A stretch of DNA of 64,000 nt from Weissella confusa (GTDB lineage: Bacteria; Bacillota; Bacilli; Lactobacillales; Lactobacillaceae): NCBI GenBank assembly GCA_014332815.1, contig JACSZT010000008.1, positions 120,988 through 184,987 of the forward strand. The letters are read 5' to 3'. A program made the translations under genes and the position numbers. This document shows positions 8,762-16,534 of this stretch, one piece after another; positions within the stretch are counted from its first letter, which is position 1; every line of letters begins with the position of its first letter. Below the pieces are notes generated by a model. The model saw only the letters and a list, made by a program, of their open reading frames with translations. It was not told where the DNA came from and did not search any database.

Positions 8762-10483
8762 ATGAATACAGTGTTAATAAGTAAATTACCAATTGCAAAT
8801 TGGGTTGAGTCAGCCGTAAATTGGTTAACAACTACTTTAAGTGGATTCTTTAATGTCATTCAGGATGGTGGTACTCACTTGATGAACGGCATTACTAACG
8901 GCTTAACGGCTATGCCAAGCTGGATGGTTATCATCGGCTTGACAGTATTTGCCATACTAGTGTGTGGCAAGAAGTGGGGCTTCCCGTTGTTTACCTTCTT
9001 AGGCTTGCTCCTGATTGCCAACCAAAATTTGTGGTCAGATTTGATGAGCACCTTCACGTTGGTCTTGGTGTCTAGTTTGGTCTCAATCATTATTGGTGTG
9101 CCATTAGGTATCTGGATGGCCAAGAAGGAAACGGTTGCTAAGATTGTTCAACCGATTTTGGACTTTATGCAAACCATGCCTGGTTTCGTTTATTTGATTC
9201 CAGCGGTTGCTTTCTTTGGTATCGGGGTGGTGCCTGGTGTTTTCGCTTCCGTGATTTTTGCGTTACCACCAACTGTTCGAATGTCTAACTTGGGTATTCG
9301 CCAAGTGCCAAAGGATTTGGTTGAAGCGGCAGATTCTTATGGATCAACGCCTAAGCAAAAGTTGTTTAAGCTTGAATTACCATTGGCAACAAATACGATT
9401 TTGGCCGGTGTGAACCAAACGATTATGTTGGCCTTGTCAATGGTTGTGATTGCGTCAATGATTGGTGCGCCAGGACTTGGTCGTGGTGTCTTGTCGGCCG
9501 TACAAAACGCGGATGTTGGTAAGGGGTTCGTGAATGGTTTGGCTTTGGTTATCTTGGCCATCATCATTGATCGCTTCACGCAAAAATTGAACGTCAAGCC
9601 GGCTGACAAGCAACCAACCTCAAAGCACCACTGGAAGATGTGGACGGCGATTGTAGTCGCTGTGGCGATGGTCGGTTCAGGTGTTGTGAACACCTTTGCC
9701 AATGGTAAGAAGGCTGAAGATACATTGAACTTGGTGTATGTGCAATGGGACTCAGAAGTTGCATCAAGTAACGTGTTGGCTGAAGCAATGCGTCAACACG
9801 GTTATAGCGTTAATTTGACGCCGCTTGATAATTCAATCATGTGGCAGTCAGTTGCTAATGGTCAAGCGGATGCATCAGTGTCTGCTTGGTTGCCTAATAC
9901 GCACGCTGCACAATATAAGAAATACAAGTCACAAATTGACATGCTAGGCCCAAACTTGACCGGTGCTAAAACTGGTTTGGTTGTGCCAGCATACATGGAT
10001 GTTGATAGCATTAGTGATTTAACGACACAAGCCAATAAGACAGTAACCGGTATCGAACCTGGTGCAGGTGTTACCAACGCCGCTGAAAAGGCGATGGCTG
10101 ACTATGGTTTGACCAACAATGGCTGGAAGCTAACGCCGTCATCATCAGGTGCCATGACTGTGGCACTTGGTAAGGCGATTAAGGCTAAGCAAGATATCGT
10201 CGTGACGGGTTGGACACCGCACTGGATGTTCCAAAAGTATGATTTGAAGTACTTGTCTGATCCGAAGGGGTCATTTGGTAAGTCAGAATCAATCAATACG
10301 TTCACGCGTAAGGGCCTTAAGGCGGATAAGCCAAAGGCCTACCGTGTGTTAGATAAGTTTAAGTGGGATGAGCAAGACATGGAGTCAGTCATGTTAGCCA
10401 TCCAAAACGGTAAGTCACCGCAAGCAGCAGCCAAGGATTGGATTGCTGCTCACCAAAAGCAGGTTGATAGCTGGTTTAAGTAA
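8762..10483 (+). CDS. busAB: Glycine betaine ABC transporter, fused permease and substrate-binding protein
   Basis: Fusion of membrane channel and receptor. The N-terminal half (about 1-290) is a BPD-type permease with several TM helices and the EAA loop VEAADSYGSTPKQKLFKLEL. The C-terminal half (about 320-573) is an OpuAC-type binding domain starting near NLVYVQWDSE, with tryptophans in SAWLPNTH and TGWTPHWMF suited to a cation-pi betaine cage. The 573-residue length matches, as I recall, L. lactis OpuABC. A linking TM helix (about 296-312) tethers the receptor outside. It is translationally close-coupled to busAA and ends at a strong terminator. Confidence 0.95.
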   Translation: MNTVLISKLPIANWVESAVNWLTTTLSGFFNVIQDGGTHLMNGITNGLTAMPSWMVIIGLTVFAILVCGKKWGFPLFTFLGLLLIANQNLWSDLMSTFTLVLVSSLVSIIIGVPLGIWMAKKETVAKIVQPILDFMQTMPGFVYLIPAVAFFGIGVVPGVFASVIFALPPTVRMSNLGIRQVPKDLVEAADSYGSTPKQKLFKLELPLATNTILAGVNQTIMLALSMVVIASMIGAPGLGRGVLSAVQNADVGKGFVNGLALVILAIIIDRFTQKLNVKPADKQPTSKHHWKMWTAIVVAVAMVGSGVVNTFANGKKAEDTLNLVYVQWDSEVASSNVLAEAMRQHGYSVNLTPLDNSIMWQSVANGQADASVSAWLPNTHAAQYKKYKSQIDMLGPNLTGAKTGLVVPAYMDVDSISDLTTQANKTVTGIEPGAGVTNAAEKAMADYGLTNNGWKLTPSSSGAMTVALGKAIKAKQDIVVTGWTPHWMFQKYDLKYLSDPKGSFGKSESINTFTRKGLKADKPKAYRVLDKFKWDEQDMESVMLAIQNGKSPQAAAKDWIAAHQKQVDSWFK

Positions 10484-10498
10484 ATAGCATTAATAAGA

Positions 10499-10527
10499 GC
10501 GTCCGAGAGAAATCTCGGGCGTTTTTT
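10499..10527 (+). terminator. Terminator of busAA-busAB
   Basis: Stem GCGTCCGAGA/TCTCGGGCGT (10 bp including G-T pairs), GAAA tetraloop, six-T tail. Confidence 0.93.
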
Positions 10528-10549
10528 GAATTTCTTTTCCGAAAAAGGT

Positions 10550-10577
10550 TTGACTATTTTGTGAAGTTTGTTACTAT
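10550..10577 (+). promoter_or_regulatory. Predicted nox promoter with a Rex-half-site-like sequence in the spacer
   Basis: TTGACT (10550-10555), 16-nt spacer, TACTAT (10572-10577). The spacer contains TTGTGAAGTT at 10559-10568; the identical 10-mer recurs at 10669-10678. TTGTGAA is one arm of the redox repressor Rex consensus (TTGTGAAnnnnTTCACAA), but no second arm is present. Confidence 0.5.
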
Positions 10578-10619
10578 TAGTTTGTGCAATACCTAATTAT
10601 CGGACAATAATAAACTGTT

Positions 10620-10666
10620 AAAAGGAACATGTGGGTGTTCCTTTTGCGAAACAAGGGGTCGCGACC
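10620..10666 (+). other. Structured leader upstream of nox
   Basis: Within a roughly 150-nt 5' leader, AAAAGGAACA (10620-10629) pairs perfectly with TGTTCCTTTT (10636-10645) around a 6-nt loop. It is followed by the 10-bp palindrome GGTCGCGACC (10657-10666). The hairpin ends in CTTTTGCG, not a strong U-run, so it is a weak terminator at best. I recognise no riboswitch family. Confidence 0.45.
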
Positions 10667-10737
10667 TATTGTGAAGTTATTGTTTAATGGCTGGTTTGCA
10701 AATGCACAAGGGAAAGCAAAATAAGGGGAATCATAAC

Positions 10738-12075
10738 ATGAAAATTGCAATTATCGGTAGTACACACGCAGGCACGTTTTCAGCCACGCAAATCAAGAAG
10801 CTGCACCCAGATACAGATATTACGGTTTATGAGCAACATACGACGGTTTCATTTTTGTCATGTGGTATCGCACTTTGGCTAGGAAACCACGTGTCAGACG
10901 AGCAACGTATGTTTTATGAATCACCAGAGTCAATGACGGCTCAAGGCATTACGATGAAGATGCAACACCAAGTGGTTGAAGCTGATTTGAATATCAAGCA
11001 AATTCGTGCGAAGAACCTGGTGACGGATGAAATCACAACTGAGACGTTCGACAAGATTGTGATTACGACGGGGTCAAAGCCTTTAGTACCAAATATTCCA
11101 GGTATTCACAGTGATCGTGTTTATTACGCGAAGTCATGGGAAGATGCTAACCGGATTAAAGATATTGCTGATGGCTTGAAGCGCGTTGTTGTTATCGGTG
11201 CTGGTTACATTGGTGCTGAAATTGCGGAACAATTCTCAGTGACCGGTAAGGAAGTGACATTGGTTGATGGTCTTGACCGTGTGTTGCCGAAAAACTTTAG
11301 TCCCGTTATGACAGACCGTCTTGAAGCAGCGTATGTTGAACACGGTGTAACGTTGGCATTGGGACAACGCGTGGCAGCGTTTGAAGAGTTGCCAGATGGT
11401 GGCATCCGGGTTGTGACGGACAAGGGCGCGTACGAAGCTGATATCGCTGTGCTTGGTATCGGGTTCCTGCCGAATACGGATTTGTTCCAAGGTCAAGTTG
11501 AGATGTTGCCAAACGGCGCCATTAAGACCAACGAATATATGGAAACGAGTGTGCCTGATGTATATGCAGCTGGGGATGCCACGACGGTCTTCTACAACCC
11601 AACCGAGGCAGTCGATTACATTCCATTAGCAACCAATGCCATTCGCCAAGGTATGTTAGTTGCCCGTAATATTGATGGTCATAACTTGGCGTACACAGGG
11701 ACACAAGGTACGTCAGCAGTTGAACTTTACGGCTTTGCAATGGCGGGGACCGGCTTGAATAAAGCGAGTGCGGCAGCACGTGGCATTGAAGTGGAAGAAA
11801 CCGTTTATGAGGAAGATTACCGACCTGATTTCATGCTTTCAACAACTAAGGTCTTATCAACGCTGACGTGGGATAAGGCGACACGCCGTGTACTAGGAGC
11901 GGCCTTTATGTCAGAACATGACATTTCTCAGGCAGCGAACGTTGTGTCACTAGCTATTCAAAACAAAATGACGATTGATGACCTGGCGATGGCCGATTTC
12001 TTCTTCCAACCAAACTTCACGCAACCGGTTAATTTCGTTGGTGCGACTGCGTTGAAAGCGGTTAATGAAAATTAA
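10738..12075 (+). CDS. nox: NADH oxidase (probably water-forming), FAD-dependent
   Basis: Flavoprotein that oxidises NADH with O2. An N-terminal FAD fold begins MKIAIIGSTHAGTFSA; the redox-active cysteine lies in SFLSCGIALWLG, near residue 42 as in streptococcal Nox; the NAD-binding fold is VVVIGAGYIGAEIAEQF; a second FAD motif is VYAAGDAT; and a pyridine nucleotide-disulfide dimerisation domain follows. The start is ATG 10738, with AAGGGG 9 nt upstream, giving 445 residues; the upstream ATG at 10687 lacks a good site and adds no family sequence. In heterofermentative lactic acid bacteria such oxidases regenerate NAD+ in air. CoA-disulfide reductase is the main alternative in this superfamily. 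Confidence 0.85.
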   Translation: MKIAIIGSTHAGTFSATQIKKLHPDTDITVYEQHTTVSFLSCGIALWLGNHVSDEQRMFYESPESMTAQGITMKMQHQVVEADLNIKQIRAKNLVTDEITTETFDKIVITTGSKPLVPNIPGIHSDRVYYAKSWEDANRIKDIADGLKRVVVIGAGYIGAEIAEQFSVTGKEVTLVDGLDRVLPKNFSPVMTDRLEAAYVEHGVTLALGQRVAAFEELPDGGIRVVTDKGAYEADIAVLGIGFLPNTDLFQGQVEMLPNGAIKTNEYMETSVPDVYAAGDATTVFYNPTEAVDYIPLATNAIRQGMLVARNIDGHNLAYTGTQGTSAVELYGFAMAGTGLNKASAAARGIEVEETVYEEDYRPDFMLSTTKVLSTLTWDKATRRVLGAAFMSEHDISQAANVVSLAIQNKMTIDDLAMADFFFQPNFTQPVNFVGATALKAVNEN

Positions 12076-12088
12076 TTCTAAAAAAGCG

Positions 12089-12117
12089 TTGACATCAAAA
12101 TGAGAAAACGCTAATAT
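12089..12117 (+). promoter_or_regulatory. Promoter of the T-box metQ-msrA unit
   Basis: TTGACA (12089-12094), 17-nt spacer, TAATAT (12112-12117). An AGCGTT/AACGCT inverted repeat (12085-12090, 12107-12112) frames the spacer and may be an operator or coincidence. Confidence 0.75.
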
Positions 12118-12129
12118 AATGCTCATAAA

Positions 12130-12454
12130 GAAAAAACGACAGTTAAAAACAAAGTGATCAGGAAAGTAATGATTGATTCAAAGCCTAGAGAGTGTCGGGT
12201 CGGTGTGACGGTACGTGCGAATTAATGATGAAAATGGCCTGTGATTGGGTGGCATGAGCAGCAAGTCTGTAAATACCACACGGATTGGTCTCCGTTACCA
12301 GACACGCGTATCGACACAGCATCATCTCGCTCCCTGTCTGCACGTTGTGAGTTCATGTCGGGTGACTGGCATGATGAAGGTAGAATGGTATCACGGTAAG
12401 TCCGTTTCTATATCTAGCCCTATTTTAGGGTGATGTATAGAAACGGGCTTTTTT
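12130..12454 (+). promoter_or_regulatory. T-box leader, methionine type (tRNA-Met responsive)
   Basis: The roughly 330-nt non-coding leader has T-box landmarks in order: AGAGAG (12187-12192), distal-loop GGTGTGA (12202-12208), and a specifier-side region with three ATG codons (12225, 12228, 12234). The T-box itself is a divergent AGAATGGTATCACGG (12382-12396), whose TGGT would pair with an ACCA tRNA end. A long terminator closes the element. Uncharged tRNA would favour the antiterminator and allow transcription of metQ and msrA. The ATG specifier and downstream genes agree on methionine; the exact specifier base-pairing was not modelled. Confidence 0.85.
12399..12454 (+). terminator. Regulated terminator of the methionine T-box
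   Basis: AGTCCGTTTCTATA (12399-12412) pairs with TATAGAAACGGGCT (12436-12449), with a small inner CCCTA/TAGGG stem, followed by a T6 tract. It lies directly after the T-box, as expected for the default-off structure. Confidence 0.9.
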
Positions 12455-12486
12455 GTTTAAAGCTGAGGTTTATGGAGGATATGAAA

Positions 12487-13329
12487 ATGGGAATTTCAAA
12501 GAAGCAGGTTGTATTGGGAACGGTTGTTGCAGTGGCAGGATTGGCGGTATTTGCTAATCAACCACATGATGTGTCTGCAGCTTCAAAGGAAAAGACGGTA
12601 ACGGTTGGTTTGGTGGGTGACTCTGACCGTCAATTGTGGGAATACGTTAAAAAAGATGCAGCCAAGAAGTACGGCATTGATATTAAGCTAAAGTTGTTCA
12701 CGGACTATATCAAGCCAAACCAAGCATTGGTCGACAAGTCGATCGATTTGAATGCCTTCCAAACAATTAATTACTTCGATGTCCAGAACAAGAATTTTAA
12801 GGGTAAGTTGGTAAGCGTCGGCAAGACCTATGTGACACCAATTCGCATTTATTCAGATAACCACAAGACTTTGGCTGATTTGCCAAAGGGCGGTACAATC
12901 GTCGTACCAAACGACCCTTCAAACGAAAAGCGCGCATTGGATGTGCTTGAAGCAGCCGGTTTGATTAAGTACAACCACGACGTGAAGTTGCCAAGCGCAC
13001 AGGATATTACTGAGAACAAGAAAGATTTCAAGATTAAAGAAGTCGCATCTGATCAAGCAGCGTCTGCTTTGAAGAGTGCTGACGCTGCGGTTGTGAACAC
13101 TAACTATGCTCTGGATGCTAAGTTGGACATCGACAAGGCGTTGTACGTCGAGCCAGTTAACAAGGCTAACAAGGGCTACATCAACATTATTGCAGCACGT
13201 AAGGGAACGCAAAACAAGAAGATCTACAAGCAAGTTGTAAAGGCTTACCAAACTGAATCAACTAAGAAGCACATGAAGCAACTATATGGTTCAGCTGAAA
13301 TTGCTGCTTGGGACATCAAGTTGAAGTAA
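12487..13329 (+). CDS. metQ: MetQ/NlpA-family methionine-binding protein without a lipobox
   Basis: The 280-residue solute-binding protein has NlpA signatures: VTVGLVGDSD near the mature start, KLFTDYIKPNQALVDKSIDL, NAFQTINYFD, then VPNDPSNEKRALDVLEAAGL. It would bind methionine outside the membrane for a MetNI importer. The T-box upstream supports methionine. Start chosen at ATG 12487 because GGAGG is 8 nt upstream; ATG 12481 lies too close to it. The signal peptide (about 1-31) ends NQPHDVSAASKEK, suggesting signal peptidase I cleavage. No lipobox cysteine is present, which is unusual for a Gram-positive binding protein. No metN or metI follows; msrA does, after 27 nt. Confidence 0.85.
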   Translation: MGISKKQVVLGTVVAVAGLAVFANQPHDVSAASKEKTVTVGLVGDSDRQLWEYVKKDAAKKYGIDIKLKLFTDYIKPNQALVDKSIDLNAFQTINYFDVQNKNFKGKLVSVGKTYVTPIRIYSDNHKTLADLPKGGTIVVPNDPSNEKRALDVLEAAGLIKYNHDVKLPSAQDITENKKDFKIKEVASDQAASALKSADAAVVNTNYALDAKLDIDKALYVEPVNKANKGYINIIAARKGTQNKKIYKQVVKAYQTESTKKHMKQLYGSAEIAAWDIKLK

Positions 13330-13356
13330 TGCATTAAAAATTAGGGGGGATTTATT

Positions 13357-13881
13357 ATGGCAGAACAAACAGCAATTTTCGCTGGCGGATGTTTTTGGTG
13401 CATGGTGCAACCATTTGAAACTTTACCGGGCATCAAGCTGGTCCGGTCGGGTTATACGGGTGGGTTTAAAGACAATCCAACATACGAAGAAGTTAAAGCC
13501 CATGAAACTGGGCATACTGAGGCAGTCAAAATTTGGTTTGATGATGAAGTGGTGTCCTATGATGACCTGGTCGCGCTGTACTGGCAAACTGCGGATCCAA
13601 CAGATGCGATGGGACAATTCCAAGACCGTGGTGACAATTATCGACCAGTAATTTTCGTTAATTCAGATGAACAACGGGCAGTTGCTGAAGCGTCGAAAGC
13701 ACAACTGCAGGCATCAGGTATTTTTGGGGATGATGCTATTGTCACGACGATTGAAGAGGCAACGACTTTCTGGGAAGCTGAGGAATATCACCAAGACTTC
13801 TATAAGAAACATGCCGATGTCTACGCAGAAGAAAAACAAGCGCGTGACGCCTACAAGGAAACATACTGGGGCGTTAAATAA
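13357..13881 (+). CDS. msrA: Peptide-methionine (S)-S-oxide reductase MsrA
   Basis: Reduces methionine-S-sulfoxide in proteins. The catalytic motif is [12 protein letters not shown] (Cys12, with Cys15 nearby), followed by SGYTGGF and the conserved HxEAVKI-like stretch [13 protein letters not shown]. Length 174 is typical, and YHQDFYKKH near the C-terminus is conserved. There is no C-terminal recycling cysteine, so Cys15 or thioredoxin would resolve the sulfenic acid. RBS AGGGGGG before ATG. It follows metQ without a terminator, so the methionine T-box probably controls it too: uptake plus repair of methionine in one unit. Confidence 0.95.
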   Translation: MAEQTAIFAGGCFWCMVQPFETLPGIKLVRSGYTGGFKDNPTYEEVKAHETGHTEAVKIWFDDEVVSYDDLVALYWQTADPTDAMGQFQDRGDNYRPVIFVNSDEQRAVAEASKAQLQASGIFGDDAIVTTIEEATTFWEAEEYHQDFYKKHADVYAEEKQARDAYKETYWGVK

Positions 13882-13888
13882 TGATTGT

Positions 13889-13917
13889 AACCAGAACTGT
13901 AGTGGTCCTGGTTTTTT
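13889..13917 (+). terminator. Terminator of metQ-msrA
   Basis: AACCAGAAC/GTCCTGGTT stem with one mismatch, followed by six T residues. Confidence 0.85.
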
Positions 13918-14015
13918 ATATGCATAAAAATCGACCATTTTGTGACCGGTACACTATTTAGGCTGACGAGGTGTATTTATTTTTGTATACTAATTAATGA
14001 CAAAAAGAAAGAGAG

Positions 14016-14972
14016 ATGGCAAAAAAGATGCATTACACGTTTTTTGTCAATCCGGCAGCGCGTTCTGGAAAATTCATGGTTGTCTGGGGAGAGGTTGAGC
14101 AATTCTTGAAAAGTACCGGAGTGGCATTTGATAGCCGTCTATCAACAGCTCCAGGAGAATTGCGTAAATGGGCATATCAATATGCCAAATATGAAGATTC
14201 GGCTGATCGACAATTGGTTGTTGTCGGTGGTGACGGATCGTTAAATGAAGTTATCAACGGCTTGCTTGCTTTTGATACAAAAAGAAGTATCCCATTGGCT
14301 TATATTCCAGCGGGATCAGGAAACGATTTTGCACGTGCTCACGGTATCACAGGGACGCCTGTAGAAATGATGCAAACGATTTTGGCAAAAGTTGATGCTA
14401 GTGAGCCAAAATCAATTGATATTGGCGAATACATGGATGCCGTTAAACGTGAACGTCGTTTCTTCCTGAATAATGTTGGGATTGGATTTGATGCGACGAC
14501 GGTTGAAATTGCCAATAATTCACGCATTAAAAATATCCTCAATAAATTGAAGCTCGGTAAAGCAACCTATGGTGTCGCGTTGATTGAAGCTTTGTCACGA
14601 CAGGATCGTTTTCCTGTTGAAATAATTGCCAACGGGCGTAAGTTTTACACGCCACGCGGGTACTTGTTGACGGTTTCTAATCACCCGTATTTCGGTGGCG
14701 GGGTGAAAATTATGCCAGACGCAGATCCAACTGACGGCAAAATCGACTTGATTATGATTGAACGCCCACAATTTTTTATGAAAATTTTGTGGTTGCTGGT
14801 TCAATTAGTACGCGGCCGTCATTACAACTATTCAGAGGTGCATCGCTTTACTGCAGCGTCAATTCGTGTCCGGACATCACGTTTAGAATTTGGGCATGCA
14901 GATGGTGAAGAACTTGGTTCGCGTGCCTATGATTTGATGGTGACAACGCGTCCGTATCCATTTTGGCTATAA
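14016..14972 (+). CDS. Diacylglycerol/lipid kinase family protein (DagK/YegS type)
   Basis: The 318-residue cytosolic lipid kinase has the DAGK catalytic domain: FFVNPAARSGK near the N-terminus, nucleotide-binding VVVGGDGSLNEVINGL (about 68-83), PAGSGNDFARAHG (about 98-110) and DGEELG near the end. The likely role is phosphorylating diacylglycerol from lipoteichoic acid turnover back to phosphatidate, as for B. subtilis DgkB; the substrate is inferred. Start uncertain between ATG 14016 and ATG 14028, as the only Shine-Dalgarno-like sequence is GAAAGAGAG. It is a single-gene unit with its own terminator. Confidence 0.85.
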   Translation: MAKKMHYTFFVNPAARSGKFMVVWGEVEQFLKSTGVAFDSRLSTAPGELRKWAYQYAKYEDSADRQLVVVGGDGSLNEVINGLLAFDTKRSIPLAYIPAGSGNDFARAHGITGTPVEMMQTILAKVDASEPKSIDIGEYMDAVKRERRFFLNNVGIGFDATTVEIANNSRIKNILNKLKLGKATYGVALIEALSRQDRFPVEIIANGRKFYTPRGYLLTVSNHPYFGGGVKIMPDADPTDGKIDLIMIERPQFFMKILWLLVQLVRGRHYNYSEVHRFTAASIRVRTSRLEFGHADGEELGSRAYDLMVTTRPYPFWL

Positions 14973-14982
14973 TATTTTTTCT

Positions 14983-15012
14983 AAAGCATTGGTCTTGTAC
15001 TGATGCTTTTTT
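14983..15012 (+). terminator. Terminator after the lipid kinase gene
   Basis: AAAGCATTGGT pairs with ACTGATGCTTT (G-T pairs included), T6 tail. Confidence 0.85.
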
Positions 15013-15053
15013 GGTATACTGAGTTTAAATAACTAGTAGAAGCGAGGCAAAAC

Positions 15054-15743
15054 ATGTATAAGCACCTAATTTTTGACTTGGATGACACATTGCTAGATTT
15101 CCGAAAGGGCGAGCAAGTGGGATTGATGAACATTTTTCGAGATCATGGTCTAGAAAACCAAGTGGATGAAGCCTTCGCAACCTACCAAACCATTAATCGT
15201 GGACTTTGGGCTGCCTATGAGCGCGGTGAAATCAATAAGGATCAAATTCATAACACGCGCTTCGGTAAGTTGTTTGAGTCGTTCGACCGTGCCGTGGATG
15301 GTATTGCGCTTGAGAAAGAATATCGTCAGTATCTGAATCAAAACTATTTTGTGCTGGATGGTGCGGAAGATTTGTTGAAGAATCTCGTTAACCAAGGGTA
15401 CAAATTGATTGCTGGTACGAATGGTGAGCAACGCACACAAGAATTACGTCTAGAACATACCGGCTTTGGGCGCTATTTTGATGATGTCTTCATTTCTGAT
15501 GCAATCGGTCACGCAAAGCCATCAACTGAATTTTTCGATGCGATTTTTGGTCACCGCCAAGATATAGACCGTGAAGAGTCAATCATGATTGGCGATGGTT
15601 TGGCTTCGGACATCCAAGGTGGTAATCGTTACAATTTGGACACGCTTTGGGTAAATCTTCATCAACAAGTAAATGAAACGCCATATCAAGCAACTTATGA
15701 AGTAAATGAGTTGCCAACAATTATGCAAATTGTGAGCAAATAA
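15054..15743 (+). CDS. yjjG: YjjG-family HAD noncanonical pyrimidine nucleotidase
   Basis: HAD-superfamily phosphatase of 229 residues. Motif I is LIFDLDDTLLDF (nucleophile Asp9, acid Asp11), motif II is AGTNGE, the lysine motif is GHAKPSTEFF and motif IV is MIGDGLASDIQGG. The helical cap and these motifs match YjjG, which dephosphorylates noncanonical UMP/dUMP/dTMP analogues; the specific substrate is by family. RBS GCGAGG precedes ATG. Its promoter probably overlaps the previous terminator (TATACT at about 15015). Confidence 0.85.
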   Translation: MYKHLIFDLDDTLLDFRKGEQVGLMNIFRDHGLENQVDEAFATYQTINRGLWAAYERGEINKDQIHNTRFGKLFESFDRAVDGIALEKEYRQYLNQNYFVLDGAEDLLKNLVNQGYKLIAGTNGEQRTQELRLEHTGFGRYFDDVFISDAIGHAKPSTEFFDAIFGHRQDIDREESIMIGDGLASDIQGGNRYNLDTLWVNLHQQVNETPYQATYEVNELPTIMQIVSK

Positions 15744-15760
15744 TTAAATACGAACAACAA

Positions 15761-15796
15761 CGACAAAAAATAAGCTGATGCTTTTCTTTTTTGTCG
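15761..15796. repeat. Inverted repeat downstream of yjjG, possible weak terminator
   Basis: CGACAAAAAA (15761-15770) and TTTTTTGTCG (15787-15796) are perfect complements with 16 nt between. The stem is AT-rich and has no U-tail beyond it, so termination is doubtful. Confidence 0.4.
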
Positions 15797-15856
15797 CATA
15801 TGGAAGTCAAATGTCAGCGGTACACTTAAGTAAAATAAGGGTAGGGGGATATCGTT

Positions 15857-16393
15857 ATGTCAAAGACGAATGCAGTTGTTATTTATGCATCAAAATATGG
15901 AACGACCGAAGCATATGCCAAGGATTTTGCGACGGCGTTGGATTTACCGGTGTGCGACTACCATAAATGTCCAGCACTGGCCGCTGAGCCGGGGATTGAA
16001 AAGGTTTATGTGTTTGCGCCAATTTACCGACGTACGGTGGCAGGCTTGCCAGAAATTGCGCATGTCTTCGATCCAGATATTGTTGAACGGGTCTTCGTTG
16101 TGGGGATGACTGATCCGGAAGATAAGGAAACAATCCAATTCTTGGAAGACCAAGTCCACGATTACATGCCACGTGCGAGTGTTTCACTGCTAGGTGGTAA
16201 GATTGATATCGATAAGGTCTCAACATCGGATAAAATGTTGCTCAAGGTGATGTACGCTTTTGAAAAGCGTAAGGCCATGGGTGAGCGTACACCAACGGAA
16301 CAACGATTAGTAGAAATGGTTGAATCACGTCAAACTGATATGACTGATATGACGCTAATCGAACATTTGTTGGAAAACTTGCAAAAAAATTAA
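15857..16393 (+). CDS. Flavodoxin-domain protein
   Basis: The 178-residue protein has an N-terminal flavodoxin fold. VVIYASKYGTTEAYAKDFA (about 7-25) is a phosphate-binding loop for FMN, and FAPIYRRTVAGLPEI is the second loop. It resembles the flavodoxin_5/HemG-like group; the electron partner is unknown. No haem biosynthesis gene is nearby, so a protoporphyrinogen oxidase role should not be assumed. The start ATG has GGTAGGGGG upstream. It is followed by a strong hairpin. Confidence 0.8.
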   Translation: MSKTNAVVIYASKYGTTEAYAKDFATALDLPVCDYHKCPALAAEPGIEKVYVFAPIYRRTVAGLPEIAHVFDPDIVERVFVVGMTDPEDKETIQFLEDQVHDYMPRASVSLLGGKIDIDKVSTSDKMLLKVMYAFEKRKAMGERTPTEQRLVEMVESRQTDMTDMTLIEHLLENLQKN

Positions 16394-16403
16394 GATATAC
16401 GGA

Positions 16404-16435
16404 AAAGCCTCAAAAGCGTGAACTTTTGAGGCTTT
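16404..16435. terminator. Terminator of the flavodoxin-like gene, possibly bidirectional
   Basis: Perfect 13-bp stem AAAGCCTCAAAAG/CTTTTGAGGCTTT with a 6-nt loop. T-tracts are modest on both sides. It lies between convergent genes. Confidence 0.8.
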
Positions 16436-16534
16436 CATTATTTATTTGGACTATTCACCATGATTGACTTAAAACAATACTCATCGCACCAGCCATAGTG
16501 ATTTGTAATACAAAAATGACAATAAGTTCATTGA

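Noticed and set aside
12245-12433. A 62-codon open frame upstream of metQ
   Set aside because: It lies within the T-box leader, crosses the T-box and terminator, and shows no protein character or ribosome site.
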